From Ideonella paludis (GTDB lineage: Bacteria; Pseudomonadota; Gammaproteobacteria; Burkholderiales; Burkholderiaceae_C), in contig NZ_JAGQDG010000001.1 of the NCBI RefSeq assembly GCF_018069865.1, positions 868,001 through 932,000 of the forward strand: a DNA stretch of 64,000 bases, given 5' to 3'. Below the pieces are notes generated by a model. The model searched no databases. It was not told where the DNA came from and saw nothing but the letters and a program-made list of their open reading frames with translations. Below are positions 33,908 to 42,645 of this stretch, in pieces; positions within the stretch are counted from its first letter, which is position 1, and each line of letters opens with the position of its first letter. Made by a program: the position numbers and the translations under genes.

Positions 33908-34369
33908 ATGTCCCTCACTACCTTCATCCGTGCCGTCGCCGTGGCCACACTCGCAGTGGCCGCCTGGTTCAACCCTACAGGGGCCAGCGCCGCGCCGTCG
34001 GCCTCGCCCATGATCGTCACCCCATACGAGTCGCTGAGCTTCTCGGCCAAGCAGCCCGGCAATCCGCAGATCGCACCCGTGAAGGGCCAGCCCGAACGCG
34101 AGGCCTCGTCCATCGTCATGAAGATGGGCCGAGGCGCCTTCCCCATGCACACGCACACGGCCAACTACCAATTGGTCGTCATCAAGGGCGTGATGAAGCA
34201 CTGGGACGCCAAAGGCAGCCAAAAGGCCGCCCCCAAGATGGGCCCCGGCAGCTTCTGGTACCAGCCGGCGGGCCTTGCCCACGGCGACGCCTGCGAGTCC
34301 GATGAGTGCGTGTGGTTCATCACCTTTGATGGCCCGCGTGACTTTGAGGCGGCGGCCTCTGCTCAATGA
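33908..34369 (+). CDS. Exported cupin domain protein
   Basis: A 153-residue protein with a Sec signal (AVAVATLAVAAWFNPTGASAA) and one cupin domain. The metal-type motif is FPMHTHTANYQLVVIKG and the second is LAHGDACESDECVWFITF. It is probably a periplasmic metal-binding enzyme or binding protein. The ATG follows TAGGAGAAACAC. Last gene of the PfpI-EF-G-TehA operon; the TetR gene follows with its own promoter. Confidence 0.83.
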   Translation: MSLTTFIRAVAVATLAVAAWFNPTGASAAPSASPMIVTPYESLSFSAKQPGNPQIAPVKGQPEREASSIVMKMGRGAFPMHTHTANYQLVVIKGVMKHWDAKGSQKAAPKMGPGSFWYQPAGLAHGDACESDECVWFITFDGPRDFEAAASAQ

Positions 34370-34393
34370 TCGAGGCGCACTGACCCGGAGGGC

Positions 34394-34442
34394 TTGACGG
34401 CGCGGGTACTGCTCCGCAGAATCTCTCTAACAACTGATAGGT
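34394..34442 (+). promoter_or_regulatory. Promoter and operator O5 upstream of the TetR gene
   Basis: The -35 TTGACG (34394-34399), a 17-bp spacer and the -10 CAGAAT (34417-34422) are followed after 6 bp by AACAACTGATAGGT (34429-34442). The same layout as O1 and O3 implies autoregulation by the TetR protein encoded at 34463. Confidence 0.75.
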
Positions 34443-34462
34443 TTGGCTCGCCCTCTCGCCAC

Positions 34463-35047
34463 ATGAAGCAATTTTCCGACCTCACCCCCTCCGCCGAGCG
34501 CATCGTTGATGCCGCCGAAGGCCTCATTCAAACCTTGGGCTACAACGGCTTTTCATACGAGGACGTGGCCAAGATCGTGGGCATTCGCAAGCCCAGCATC
34601 CACCACCACTTCCCGTCCAAGATGGAGTTGGGGGCGGTGGTGGCGCAACGCTACACCCACCGATTCCGCGAGGCGCTGCTGCATGTAGAAGGCACGGTGA
34701 GCAAAGCGCCGGCGCGCTTGCGCGCCTATGCCGATCTCTTCGAAGCGACTTATGAGAAAAGCCGCCGCCTCTGCATTTGCGGCATGCTGGGCGCTGAGGC
34801 CGACTCCTTGCCCCAAGAAATCACTGCTCAAGTCAAACGCTTTTTCAGCGTGAACTTGGAATGGCTGACCACGGTGTTTGCCGAGGGCATGGCAGAAGGC
34901 AGCCTGAAAAGCGGCCACAGTGCAGCCGAATTGGCGGAGGCGTTCATGTGCACGCTCGAAGGTGCCTTGGTGGTCGGGCGCGGCTGGCCCCAAGCCCATG
35001 GCCCGCGTCGGTCGGCGGAAGTGCTGCTGGCGGCACTGGCCCCTTGA
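34463..35047 (+). CDS. TetR-family regulator, probable repressor of the O1-O5 regulon
   Basis: A 194-residue TetR protein. The helix-turn-helix is about residues 10-60 (IVDAAEGLIQTLGYNGFSYEDVAKIVGIRKPSIHHHFPSK). The ligand domain has a C-x-C pair at Cys104 and Cys106 (RRLCICGMLGAE); Cys106 has the same number as the sensing cysteine of E. coli NemR, which may be coincidence. I chose the ATG at 34463; the more upstream TTG at 34394 coincides with the -35 box. With an operator in its own promoter and four more in front of the two operons upstream, it is the natural local regulator. A redox or electrophile signal is inferred, not shown. Confidence 0.88.
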   Translation: MKQFSDLTPSAERIVDAAEGLIQTLGYNGFSYEDVAKIVGIRKPSIHHHFPSKMELGAVVAQRYTHRFREALLHVEGTVSKAPARLRAYADLFEATYEKSRRLCICGMLGAEADSLPQEITAQVKRFFSVNLEWLTTVFAEGMAEGSLKSGHSAAELAEAFMCTLEGALVVGRGWPQAHGPRRSAEVLLAALAP

Positions 35048-35078
35048 GCGGCTAGCCTGCCAGCTCGCACAAGGGGCA

Positions 35079-35378
35079 TCAGCTGCGCGGGCGGGTGGTG
35101 GCGTTCGGCCGCGTCAGCAAATACAGCAGCGGCCCAAACGAGCCCGCCACCAAGGTCAGGCCAATCCAGGGCCAGACATTGCGGCCCAGGGCGCGGGCGT
35201 CGTGCCACATCCAGATCATCACCAGGGTCAGCGCGATCACCAGGTCGGCAAACACCTGGGCTGGGCCCCAGCTCTTGAAGTGGGGCTCGAAGATGCCCCA
35301 AAAGCCGTGGTGCCAGAGCGCCACCGCGGTGAGGGCGCCGAACAGAGCCAAGGTGATGAGCAGCAGAGCGCGTTGCAT
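35079..35378 (-). CDS. DUF2834 membrane protein
   Basis: A 99-residue protein with three transmembrane segments (LLLITLALFGALTAVALW, AQVFADLVIALTLVMIWMW and WPWIGLTLVAGSFGPLLYLL). The conserved DARALGRNVWPW segment before the last helix is typical of DUF2834. Function unknown. It is convergent with the TetR gene and divergent from the XRE regulator. Confidence 0.8.
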   Translation of the reverse strand: MQRALLLITLALFGALTAVALWHHGFWGIFEPHFKSWGPAQVFADLVIALTLVMIWMWHDARALGRNVWPWIGLTLVAGSFGPLLYLLTRPNATTRPRS

Positions 35379-35492
35379 GGTGGGTGGGTGTCTTGGAGTC
35401 AGTCAGACGGCCAGTGTCGGCCCGCCAGGTCATCCCCGCAATTACCTCGCAGGTCATTGCGCTGCGGCGGTGCTGTGGTCGAATGCGGCAGC

Positions 35493-36293
35493 ATGACGCC
35501 CCCCGATCAACTGCCTGACACCCTGCGCCACCTGCGCCAAGCCCGCCGCCTGAGCCAATTGGCGCTGTCCTTGACGCTGGGCGTCTCGCAGCGCCACATC
35601 AGCTTCGTCGAGCAAGGCCGGGCCCAGCCCAGCCGGGCGCTGTTGATGGCCTGGCTGCAGGCGCTGGACGCCCCCTTGGCCCAGCGCAATGCCGCCTTGC
35701 TGCAAGCCGGTTTTGCCCCGGCTTATGGCGACGCGGCCCGGGGCGACCCGGGTCTGGCCCAAGCCGAGTGGGCCTTGCGCCATTTGCTGCAGGCCCACGA
35801 CCCGCTGCCGGCCTTGGTGGTCAGTGCGCAGTGGGATGTGCTGCAGGTCAACCAGGGCGCGCAGTGGCTAATCCACACCCTGCTGCCCTGGACGGCCGAG
35901 CTGCCCCCCACCACGCCCATGAACATGCTGGACCTGCTGGCCCACCCGCAAGGCCTGTTCACCTGCATCAGCAACTTGCCCGAGGTGGCGCCGCACCTGA
36001 TGGCCCAGTGGCGGGCCGAGCTGGCGCTGCAGCCCACGCTGGCGCCCCGCATTGCGGCGGTCGAAGCCGCGCTGCACGCCCGCATCGGCCCGGGCCACAA
36101 GCCTGCCGCTGCGCCGCGCAGCCCGGTGCTGACCACGCGCTTTGCCAGCCCTAGGGGTGAGCTGGCCTTTTTCAGCATGTTCACCACCTTTGGCACGCCG
36201 CAAGACATTCACCTGGCCTCGCTGCGGGTGGAGCACCTGTTTGCTGCCAACGAGGCCACTCGCCTGACCCTGGAGCAGCAGGTGCCCCGGCCC

Positions 36294-36296
<3 letters not shown>
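35493..36296 (+). CDS. XRE-family regulator with MmyB-like ligand-binding domain
   Basis: A 267-residue regulator: an N-terminal helix-turn-helix (LRHLRQARRLSQLALSLTLGVSQRHISFVEQGRAQPS) and a C-terminal MmyB-like domain (about 100-260; PLPALVVSAQWDVLQVNQGAQWL ... FSMFTTFGTPQDIHLASLRVEHLFAAN). This family often controls an adjacent enzyme gene. The start ATG at 35493 gives the family N-terminus; the frame is open upstream through non-coding sequence. Its TGA stop is also the first base triplet of the tandem hairpin repeats before tgt. Confidence 0.87.
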
Positions 36297-37550
<1,254 letters not shown>

Positions 37551-37567
37551 CGCTGAGCATGAGACCC

Positions 37568-38200
37568 TTATTCGCCCTCAGGCGCCAAGGGTCTGGCAAT
37601 GAGCTGGCGCCGTATCTCCAACATGGCGGCGTCGAGCGCCCACTGCAAGTCTCCTGACGACGGATCAAGGGCAAATTTCTTGCCTCGACGCGCCAGGAAT
37701 TGCTTGCCACCGATCTCCAGCTCTAACTGCACATCAACCCAGCCTGCTTGCATCGATGCATTGACCGCAGAGCGGACCAGGTAGTCGACAGCGGCCATGC
37801 CCGGCAAGCCGCTGGGCTCACGTTCCCCTAGTGCTTCAGTGGCGGTGATCCGAACATTGAACTCTTTGAGTTGCACGCCAACGGTTTGGAGTTGTTGCCT
37901 CCTCGCCGCAGGGATCGCCGTGTCAACGCTGAGCTTGCTCATGTGCATTGCCACGGCCTGCTCCGGGCTGATGGTAAAGCGCTGATCACCGAGCCGAAGT
38001 CGCTGCGGGTCTATCCGTAGTTCTTGGCGATCCCCCACGGGTCTCACATCCACGACGCGAACGATTAAAGGCTGTGCTGCGGCTGTGTCCATCAGTTCGT
38101 AGGTTCGATGGCCGTCGTCACGTAAGGTGTTTGTGGTCGCGCATCCTTGCAACGCGATGGAGAGCAGCACTACGGCTATAGGGCGGGAGCGGAAATTCAT
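37568..38200 (-). CDS. Lipoprotein of unknown function
   Basis: A 210-residue lipoprotein with lipobox IALQGC (Cys20). The mature part has a conserved-looking N-terminal domain (QPLIVRVVDVRPVGDRQELRIDP) and a C-terminal LARRGKKFALDPSSG segment, somewhat like YajG-type or LPS-assembly-type lipoproteins, but I cannot name the family. It is convergent with tgt and stands at the edge of a region of lower GC. Confidence 0.75.
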   Translation of the reverse strand: MNFRSRPIAVVLLSIALQGCATTNTLRDDGHRTYELMDTAAAQPLIVRVVDVRPVGDRQELRIDPQRLRLGDQRFTISPEQAVAMHMSKLSVDTAIPAARRQQLQTVGVQLKEFNVRITATEALGEREPSGLPGMAAVDYLVRSAVNASMQAGWVDVQLELEIGGKQFLARRGKKFALDPSSGDLQWALDAAMLEIRRQLIARPLAPEGE

Positions 38201-38402
38201 GTTGACTCAATGAGATTGGCCGGTGAAGCCGATCATAAGCATGCGCCACACAGCAGCGGATTCCATCGGGATGTGCCGGTAGGTGTGAGCGCTCAAGCAA
38301 CATCCGAGCAAGCTGGCGGAGTCATTTATACACTCAAGTTAAGGTTTTGTTATAAAGCTTATGTTGAGGCAACGTATCATTTCAATGGATACCTCTGATT
38401 AG
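38201..38402. other. AT-rich intergenic region at the edge of a restriction-island remnant
   Basis: About 200 bp of visibly lower GC than its surroundings (for example around 38325-38400). It contains the lipoprotein promoter region and the point where the hsdS reading frame is lost (stop at 38400-38402). No ORF or clear repeat is present. Confidence 0.5.
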
Positions 38403-38618
38403 ATAAGCAGCTTCGGTTCTTTGAACGTGCACAACACTCTCCTCACTTACACCGACAGGCCTACCGCTCCCCTACTGGCCAAAGACTTTCGGGGCGAGCT
38501 GGTGCCGCAAGACCCGAACGACGAACCCGCCAGTGAACTGCTCAAGCGCTTGGCTGCTACAAGTTTTTCCCCGGCCTCAAAGCGTGGTCGCAAGAAGTCG
38601 TTGGGCACAGCAGCATGA
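38403..38618 (+). pseudogene. C-terminal remnant of a type I restriction specificity subunit (hsdS)
   Basis: An open frame from 38403 encodes about 70 residues with the typical HsdS C-terminal signature LLAKDFRGELVPQDPNDEPASELLKRLAA, here interrupted in quotation for length only as GELVPQDPNDEPAS. The frame is closed upstream by TAG at 38400; no target-recognition domain or ATG start is present, and TTG at 38421 would give a 65-residue fragment. Its stop overlaps the start of the next gene (ATGA), which indicates an ancestral hsd operon. Confidence 0.78.
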
Positions 38619-39442
38619 GCACATCGAGTCCTCCTGCCCCGAGCGATGCGGTGAAGCCTTCGACGGGTTTGTCACCTGAACAGCGCGTGTTCTTCCGAGA
38701 CCGTTTGCGCGAAGCACGCTATGCGGCACTGGCCGATGCGGAAGGGTTTCAACAGATGTGCTTTGCCATTGAGGCACTGGGGAAGCACTTGAAACCGGAG
38801 GGAAATGGCCTGGGACCTCGTCGAGAGGCGCTGCATACGCTGGCCAGCCAATCAAAGCTCCTGCCGGATACGGATGAAGGCGATCGCGCCATCAAGTCCT
38901 TCGACGCCCTGTTTGTAGCGCTCAAAGACGCACGCAACGACGCCATGCATACCGGCGCTTACGCGCGGCATGTCGCTGCCGATGCGGTGGCACTTTGTCT
39001 CATTCTGGAGGACGCACTCATGGTGCAAGGAAAGTCAGAAAAACAAGTCAAGCGCCTGACTGTCGGTGACTTCATGGTGTCCACCCCGGTGGTGGTGCAC
39101 CACTGGCAAACGGTGGAGCACGCACGGCAGTTGATGCTCCTCAACTCGTTCTCGTACTTGCCCATTTGGCACGAAAAAAAGTGGTGGCTGATCTCAGACA
39201 TTGCGATGGCGAAATACCTGCGGCCTGAATGGCCGGCAAAGGATCGCCTGAAGAAGACGCTCGGCGATGCTCGACAAGGTGAGGATCGTCTGTTGTTTGT
39301 TAGCACCAAGCCTGTCTGGCAAAGCACGCCCGTAGATGAACTGCTGGTCGGCCGCCGTCAGCCAGGACTTTGGTTGGTGAGAAAGAAGGGATATCCAGTT
39401 GATCATCTCGTCGGCGTGCTTTCTCCCTCCGAGTTGATGTAA
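38615..39442 (+). CDS. HEPN-like and tandem CBS domain protein
   Basis: A 275-residue protein. The N-terminal helical domain (about 20-140) contains the R-x4-H motif Arg107...His112 (DARNDAMHTG), the hallmark of HEPN RNases. Residues about 148-275 form a CBS pair (LTVGDFMVSTPVVV ... SYLPIW; then LLFVSTKPVWQSTPVDELL ... LVGVLSPSEL), which normally binds adenine nucleotides. I infer a nucleotide-gated RNase or nucleic-acid-binding effector. It is coupled by ATGA overlap to the hsdS remnant and followed by a DNA glycosylase, so it is part of a defence-type locus. Confidence 0.72.
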   Translation: MSTSSPPAPSDAVKPSTGLSPEQRVFFRDRLREARYAALADAEGFQQMCFAIEALGKHLKPEGNGLGPRREALHTLASQSKLLPDTDEGDRAIKSFDALFVALKDARNDAMHTGAYARHVAADAVALCLILEDALMVQGKSEKQVKRLTVGDFMVSTPVVVHHWQTVEHARQLMLLNSFSYLPIWHEKKWWLISDIAMAKYLRPEWPAKDRLKKTLGDARQGEDRLLFVSTKPVWQSTPVDELLVGRRQPGLWLVRKKGYPVDHLVGVLSPSELM

Positions 39443-39479
39443 GCCTGACCATCGCCCTGCAACAACGATTCACACAACA

Positions 39480-40283
39480 ATGACAAACCAAGCATTTCCC
39501 TACGCCGAAGTATTTGCAGCGGTAGAACAGCAAGTGATAGGGACCGGCTCGAAGCAGTTGGGTGCACCGGCCGTGCACGAGTACCTGAGCGAATTCAAGA
39601 CCTTCGCAGACCGCCGCTTTAGCGACGACGAGGTTTTCTGGAAGCTGGTTTTGGTGGCCTTCTATTCGGGCTTCCGCGCTGCCACGGTGGCCAGCAAGTT
39701 GGAGGTAATCAGGCGGCACTTTCCCGACTGGCAATCGGTCGCTCAGTATGGCGAGGCCGACATTCAGCGCATCTTGAACGACGGCGAGATGATCGCCCAC
39801 AAAGGCAAGGTGCAAGGCTGCGTGGACAACGCCCGCACCCTAGGGATTCTGGTGAACCAGTACGGATCTTTCCAAGCGTTCCTTGACAGCCAGTTGCCCG
39901 ATGACTCGCTAGAAAATTTGTTGCTGCTCAAAGAGCTGCTTCAGGTCAAGTTTGCCTACCTGGGTGGCATCACGGTCTATCACTTCATGACCGACATTGG
40001 CCTGAACGTGTTGAAGCCTGACCGTGTGATCTGCCGGCATTTCCACCGTTTGGGCTTGCTGGAGAGCGAAGACCAGATCTTCAAGGCCATCTTGGAGGGC
40101 CGGCGCTTTGCGAGGGCGACGGGCTTGCCGATTCGATACATCGACATTGTGTTTGTCGTCTTTGGGCAAGTGAAGTCGCCGAATGCGGGGATCTCTGAGG
40201 GCATCTGTTTGAGGGAGCCTCGATGCGCGAAGTGCTCAATCCGCTCCAATTGCGCTCACGGGGATACATCCGCAAAGGCTTAA
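39480..40283 (+). CDS. HhH-GPD DNA glycosylase (Tag/Endo III-like) with Fe-S cluster motif
   Basis: A 267-residue base-excision glycosylase-like protein. The N-terminal half resembles 3-methyladenine glycosylases (FWKLVLVAFYSGFRAATVASK), the helix-hairpin-helix region is LGGITVYHFMTDIGLNVLKPDR with Asp181 in the place of the catalytic aspartate, and the C-terminus has C-x5-C-x2-C-x5-C at Cys243, 249, 252 and 258, as expected for a 4Fe-4S cluster. It should excise a damaged or modified base. Placed 37 bp after the HEPN-CBS gene in a restriction-island remnant, it may act on modified foreign DNA. Confidence 0.78.
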   Translation: MTNQAFPYAEVFAAVEQQVIGTGSKQLGAPAVHEYLSEFKTFADRRFSDDEVFWKLVLVAFYSGFRAATVASKLEVIRRHFPDWQSVAQYGEADIQRILNDGEMIAHKGKVQGCVDNARTLGILVNQYGSFQAFLDSQLPDDSLENLLLLKELLQVKFAYLGGITVYHFMTDIGLNVLKPDRVICRHFHRLGLLESEDQIFKAILEGRRFARATGLPIRYIDIVFVVFGQVKSPNAGISEGICLREPRCAKCSIRSNCAHGDTSAKA

Positions 40284-40365
40284 GTCTCGATGGGAGGGCG
40301 CCAAGAAAGGCGACGGTCACGCCCCCGCTAAAGCGCGCCTACCCACCTCTATGGGCGATTGCCGC

Positions 40366-41178
40366 TCACCGGCCCCGCAACCCCCGCCCAATCTCCCGAA
40401 TCCGCGCCTCGCCCTGCTCCAGCGCCTCAGCCGAGGTGTGCACCGAGTAATTGCCCAGCACCAGCTCATGCGGGTGCAGCACGGCAGAGCCAAAGAGGAA
40501 GCCGCCACCCTCAGTGCTGCTGAAGTGCAAGGGCTCGGGCCCCTCATGGGCCAGCACGGCCAGCTCGCTGCGCAGGGTCTCGCCGGCCACTTGCACGCTG
40601 CCGCGCTTGGCGGCCAGCCACAGCACGCTGTGGCCTTGGGGCACGGTGTAGTGCCAGCTTTGGCCGGGGGCCAGCTCCACCCAGAACAAGTTGGCATCGT
40701 GCGGTGCGGGCACGGCGCTGCGTTGCCCCTCGTGGCTGCCCAGCAGCAGCTTGGCCGGGCCTAGCGTGGGCACCTGCTCAGGCGCGATGAAGGCGGCCAC
40801 CGGCTCGGCCAGCTCGTGCGAGGCGGGCAGGGCCAGCCAGAGTTGATAGCCTTCAATGGCGGCGGTGCTGGTGACCTGGCTCTTGTGCCAGATGCCGCGG
40901 CCGGCTTGCATCCATTCCTGGCCGCCAGCGGCCACATGGTCGACCCGTCCCTCAGACGTTTCGTGTTCGATGTCAAAGGTCAGCGGCACGCTCAGCGTGG
41001 CAATGCCCGAGTGCGGGTGAAAGCCAAAGCGCGGCCCGCCGCCCGCAGGCGCGGCAATGTCGTCCAAGAAGACGAAAGGCTTGGTGAGTTGGCCCACGTC
41101 GCCCGGGCTCATCAGCCGGGTGATGGGGCCGTGGCGGTGGCCGTTGTGGCGCAGCACGATGCGTGTGGTGTTGGTCAT
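40366..41178 (-). CDS. Pirin-family cupin protein
   Basis: A 270-residue pirin. The N-terminal cupin has the metal site FGFHPHSGIATLS and the acidic EHETSEGRVD segment with GGQEWMQAGRGIWHKS; the C-terminal pirin domain has LFWVELAPGQSWHY and a degenerate second cupin. Bacterial pirins act as quercetin dioxygenases or regulatory proteins. The ATG at 41178 gives MTNTTRIVLRHNG; a longer frame is open upstream. It is convergent with the glycosylase gene. Confidence 0.92.
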   Translation of the reverse strand: MTNTTRIVLRHNGHRHGPITRLMSPGDVGQLTKPFVFLDDIAAPAGGGPRFGFHPHSGIATLSVPLTFDIEHETSEGRVDHVAAGGQEWMQAGRGIWHKSQVTSTAAIEGYQLWLALPASHELAEPVAAFIAPEQVPTLGPAKLLLGSHEGQRSAVPAPHDANLFWVELAPGQSWHYTVPQGHSVLWLAAKRGSVQVAGETLRSELAVLAHEGPEPLHFSSTEGGGFLFGSAVLHPHELVLGNYSVHTSAEALEQGEARIREIGRGLRGR

Positions 41179-41316
41179 GCCCCAATGGTAGGCCGACGGT
41201 CGGGCCTGTGCTTCAGCGGCTTTGCATGCTGCGTGCGGGCGGCATGAAGATCGGCTCTGAGCCGTTCCGCCTGCCGTCCACACGGTTGGCGCGCCCCCCT
41301 CGGTCCTTGCGCGGGC

Positions 41317-42534
41317 TCAGTTCACCCAGTACAAGTGGCGCAGGGTCTTGGTGCCCACGGCTTCAGAGCTGGCGGCGCGCTCGGCCATCTCGGCCAAGCG
41401 TGAGGCCGGCTTCGAGGGGCTGAGGGCTTGGCAGGCCTCGCTCACATCAGGCAGCGGGCCACTGCTGCCAAGCCGTATGCCTTTGGTCGGGGGCTTGAGG
41501 TAGAGCTGCTTGATGTTCAAGCCTTGGCCCTCGGCGCACAGCGGCGCCATTTGGCCCAGCAGGCCACGCGCGTTGCGGCTGGCTGGCAGCAGGTGCTGGC
41601 CCTGCCAAGTGGCGCGGGCCTCGGCCATCACCTCCCGCCACGTCTGGAAGTCCTCGGCGTCCAGCACCAGCGGGAACACGCTGTGGCGCTGCTGCGGGTT
41701 GGCGATCCACTCCTGCTCGTCATCGGTCTCGGCCAACACGGCATGGCGCATGCGGTCTGAGGTTTCCAGCCCTTGCCCAATCAGCTGGTGGGCCTGAGCC
41801 AGCAAGGCCGGGCGCGCCAGCGTCAACTGCCAGGTCTGGGTGTTCAGGTCGAACGCGCGCACATGGGTCAGCAGGCCTTCAATGAACTGGTGATAAGACA
41901 GTGCCCACAGCACATCGGCCTGGTCCACGGCGATCTGCGCGGCGGGCGCATAGCGGCGCTGGATGTGCGCCTCGTCATTGCGGGGCAGGCCCCAAGACGC
42001 CTGGCTCAGGCCGCGTTTGGGAATGGCGAAGAAGTACTTCTCCCAGACTTCCATCTGCCCGTCACCATTCAGGTCGATCTGCCACTGCCCCGGCGCAATG
42101 CGCAGGCTGCGGCGCTCACCCAGGTTGAGGCGTGCCAGGACCTGCCGGGTCTGCGCCATCTCGCGGCGCACCTCGTCGATCTTGCGCTCGACTTCGGCCA
42201 CCACCTGTGACGGCGGCAAGTGATCGATGCGCTTGAAGTTCTGTGTGCCCCAAGTGATCAGGCGTCGGGTCTGGTCGGTGTCGCGGCAAATGGCCCAGGC
42301 GATGCGCTCGTCGTCGCTCTTCAGGCGGCGCGCGTCGCGGGGCATCTGCTTGCAAGTCTGGGCAAAGCCGGCCGTGGTGCTCATGTCCAGGGTTAAGGGT
42401 GCTGCCTCAGCGGCTGCGCCATATCCCAGGCCCACGGCCAATGCCGCTGCAGCGGCCAGGTTGGAGAGATGCGAGGTGAGATTGGAAGTGGTCAAGGTCA
42501 AAGGCCTGCCTTGCGCAAGCCAGGTGTGGAACAC
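41317..42534 (-). CDS. Exported hypothetical protein
   Basis: A 405-residue protein. A hydrophobic segment (LSNLAAAAALAVGLGYGAAAEAA, about 24-46) looks like a signal peptide after a longer-than-usual N-terminus, so the GTG start at 42534 may be too far upstream. The mature part has a helical region with VAEVERKIDEVRREMAQTRQ and a calcium-like loop DLNGDGQMEVWEKYF. I know no assigned function; similar proteins are common in Burkholderiales by my recollection. Transcribed alone and divergent from the membrane protein gene. Confidence 0.72.
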   Translation of the reverse strand: MFHTWLAQGRPLTLTTSNLTSHLSNLAAAAALAVGLGYGAAAEAAPLTLDMSTTAGFAQTCKQMPRDARRLKSDDERIAWAICRDTDQTRRLITWGTQNFKRIDHLPPSQVVAEVERKIDEVRREMAQTRQVLARLNLGERRSLRIAPGQWQIDLNGDGQMEVWEKYFFAIPKRGLSQASWGLPRNDEAHIQRRYAPAAQIAVDQADVLWALSYHQFIEGLLTHVRAFDLNTQTWQLTLARPALLAQAHQLIGQGLETSDRMRHAVLAETDDEQEWIANPQQRHSVFPLVLDAEDFQTWREVMAEARATWQGQHLLPASRNARGLLGQMAPLCAEGQGLNIKQLYLKPPTKGIRLGSSGPLPDVSEACQALSPSKPASRLAEMAERAASSEAVGTKTLRHLYWVN

Positions 42535-42645
42535 GGGCCGATGCTAGGCGCGGGGTCACACACCGGGCGGTGCGTGGCCGCACAGTGGCGGCCTGTGCGC
42601 TGGCTGGTATCGTGTGCCGATGCTGGCCACCCACTTCAGGACTCC

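Noticed and set aside
34394-34462. Upstream TTG start for the TetR gene
   Set aside because: The TTG is part of the -35 hexamer TTGACG, and the extension would overlap the promoter and operator; ATG at 34463 fits the family N-terminus.
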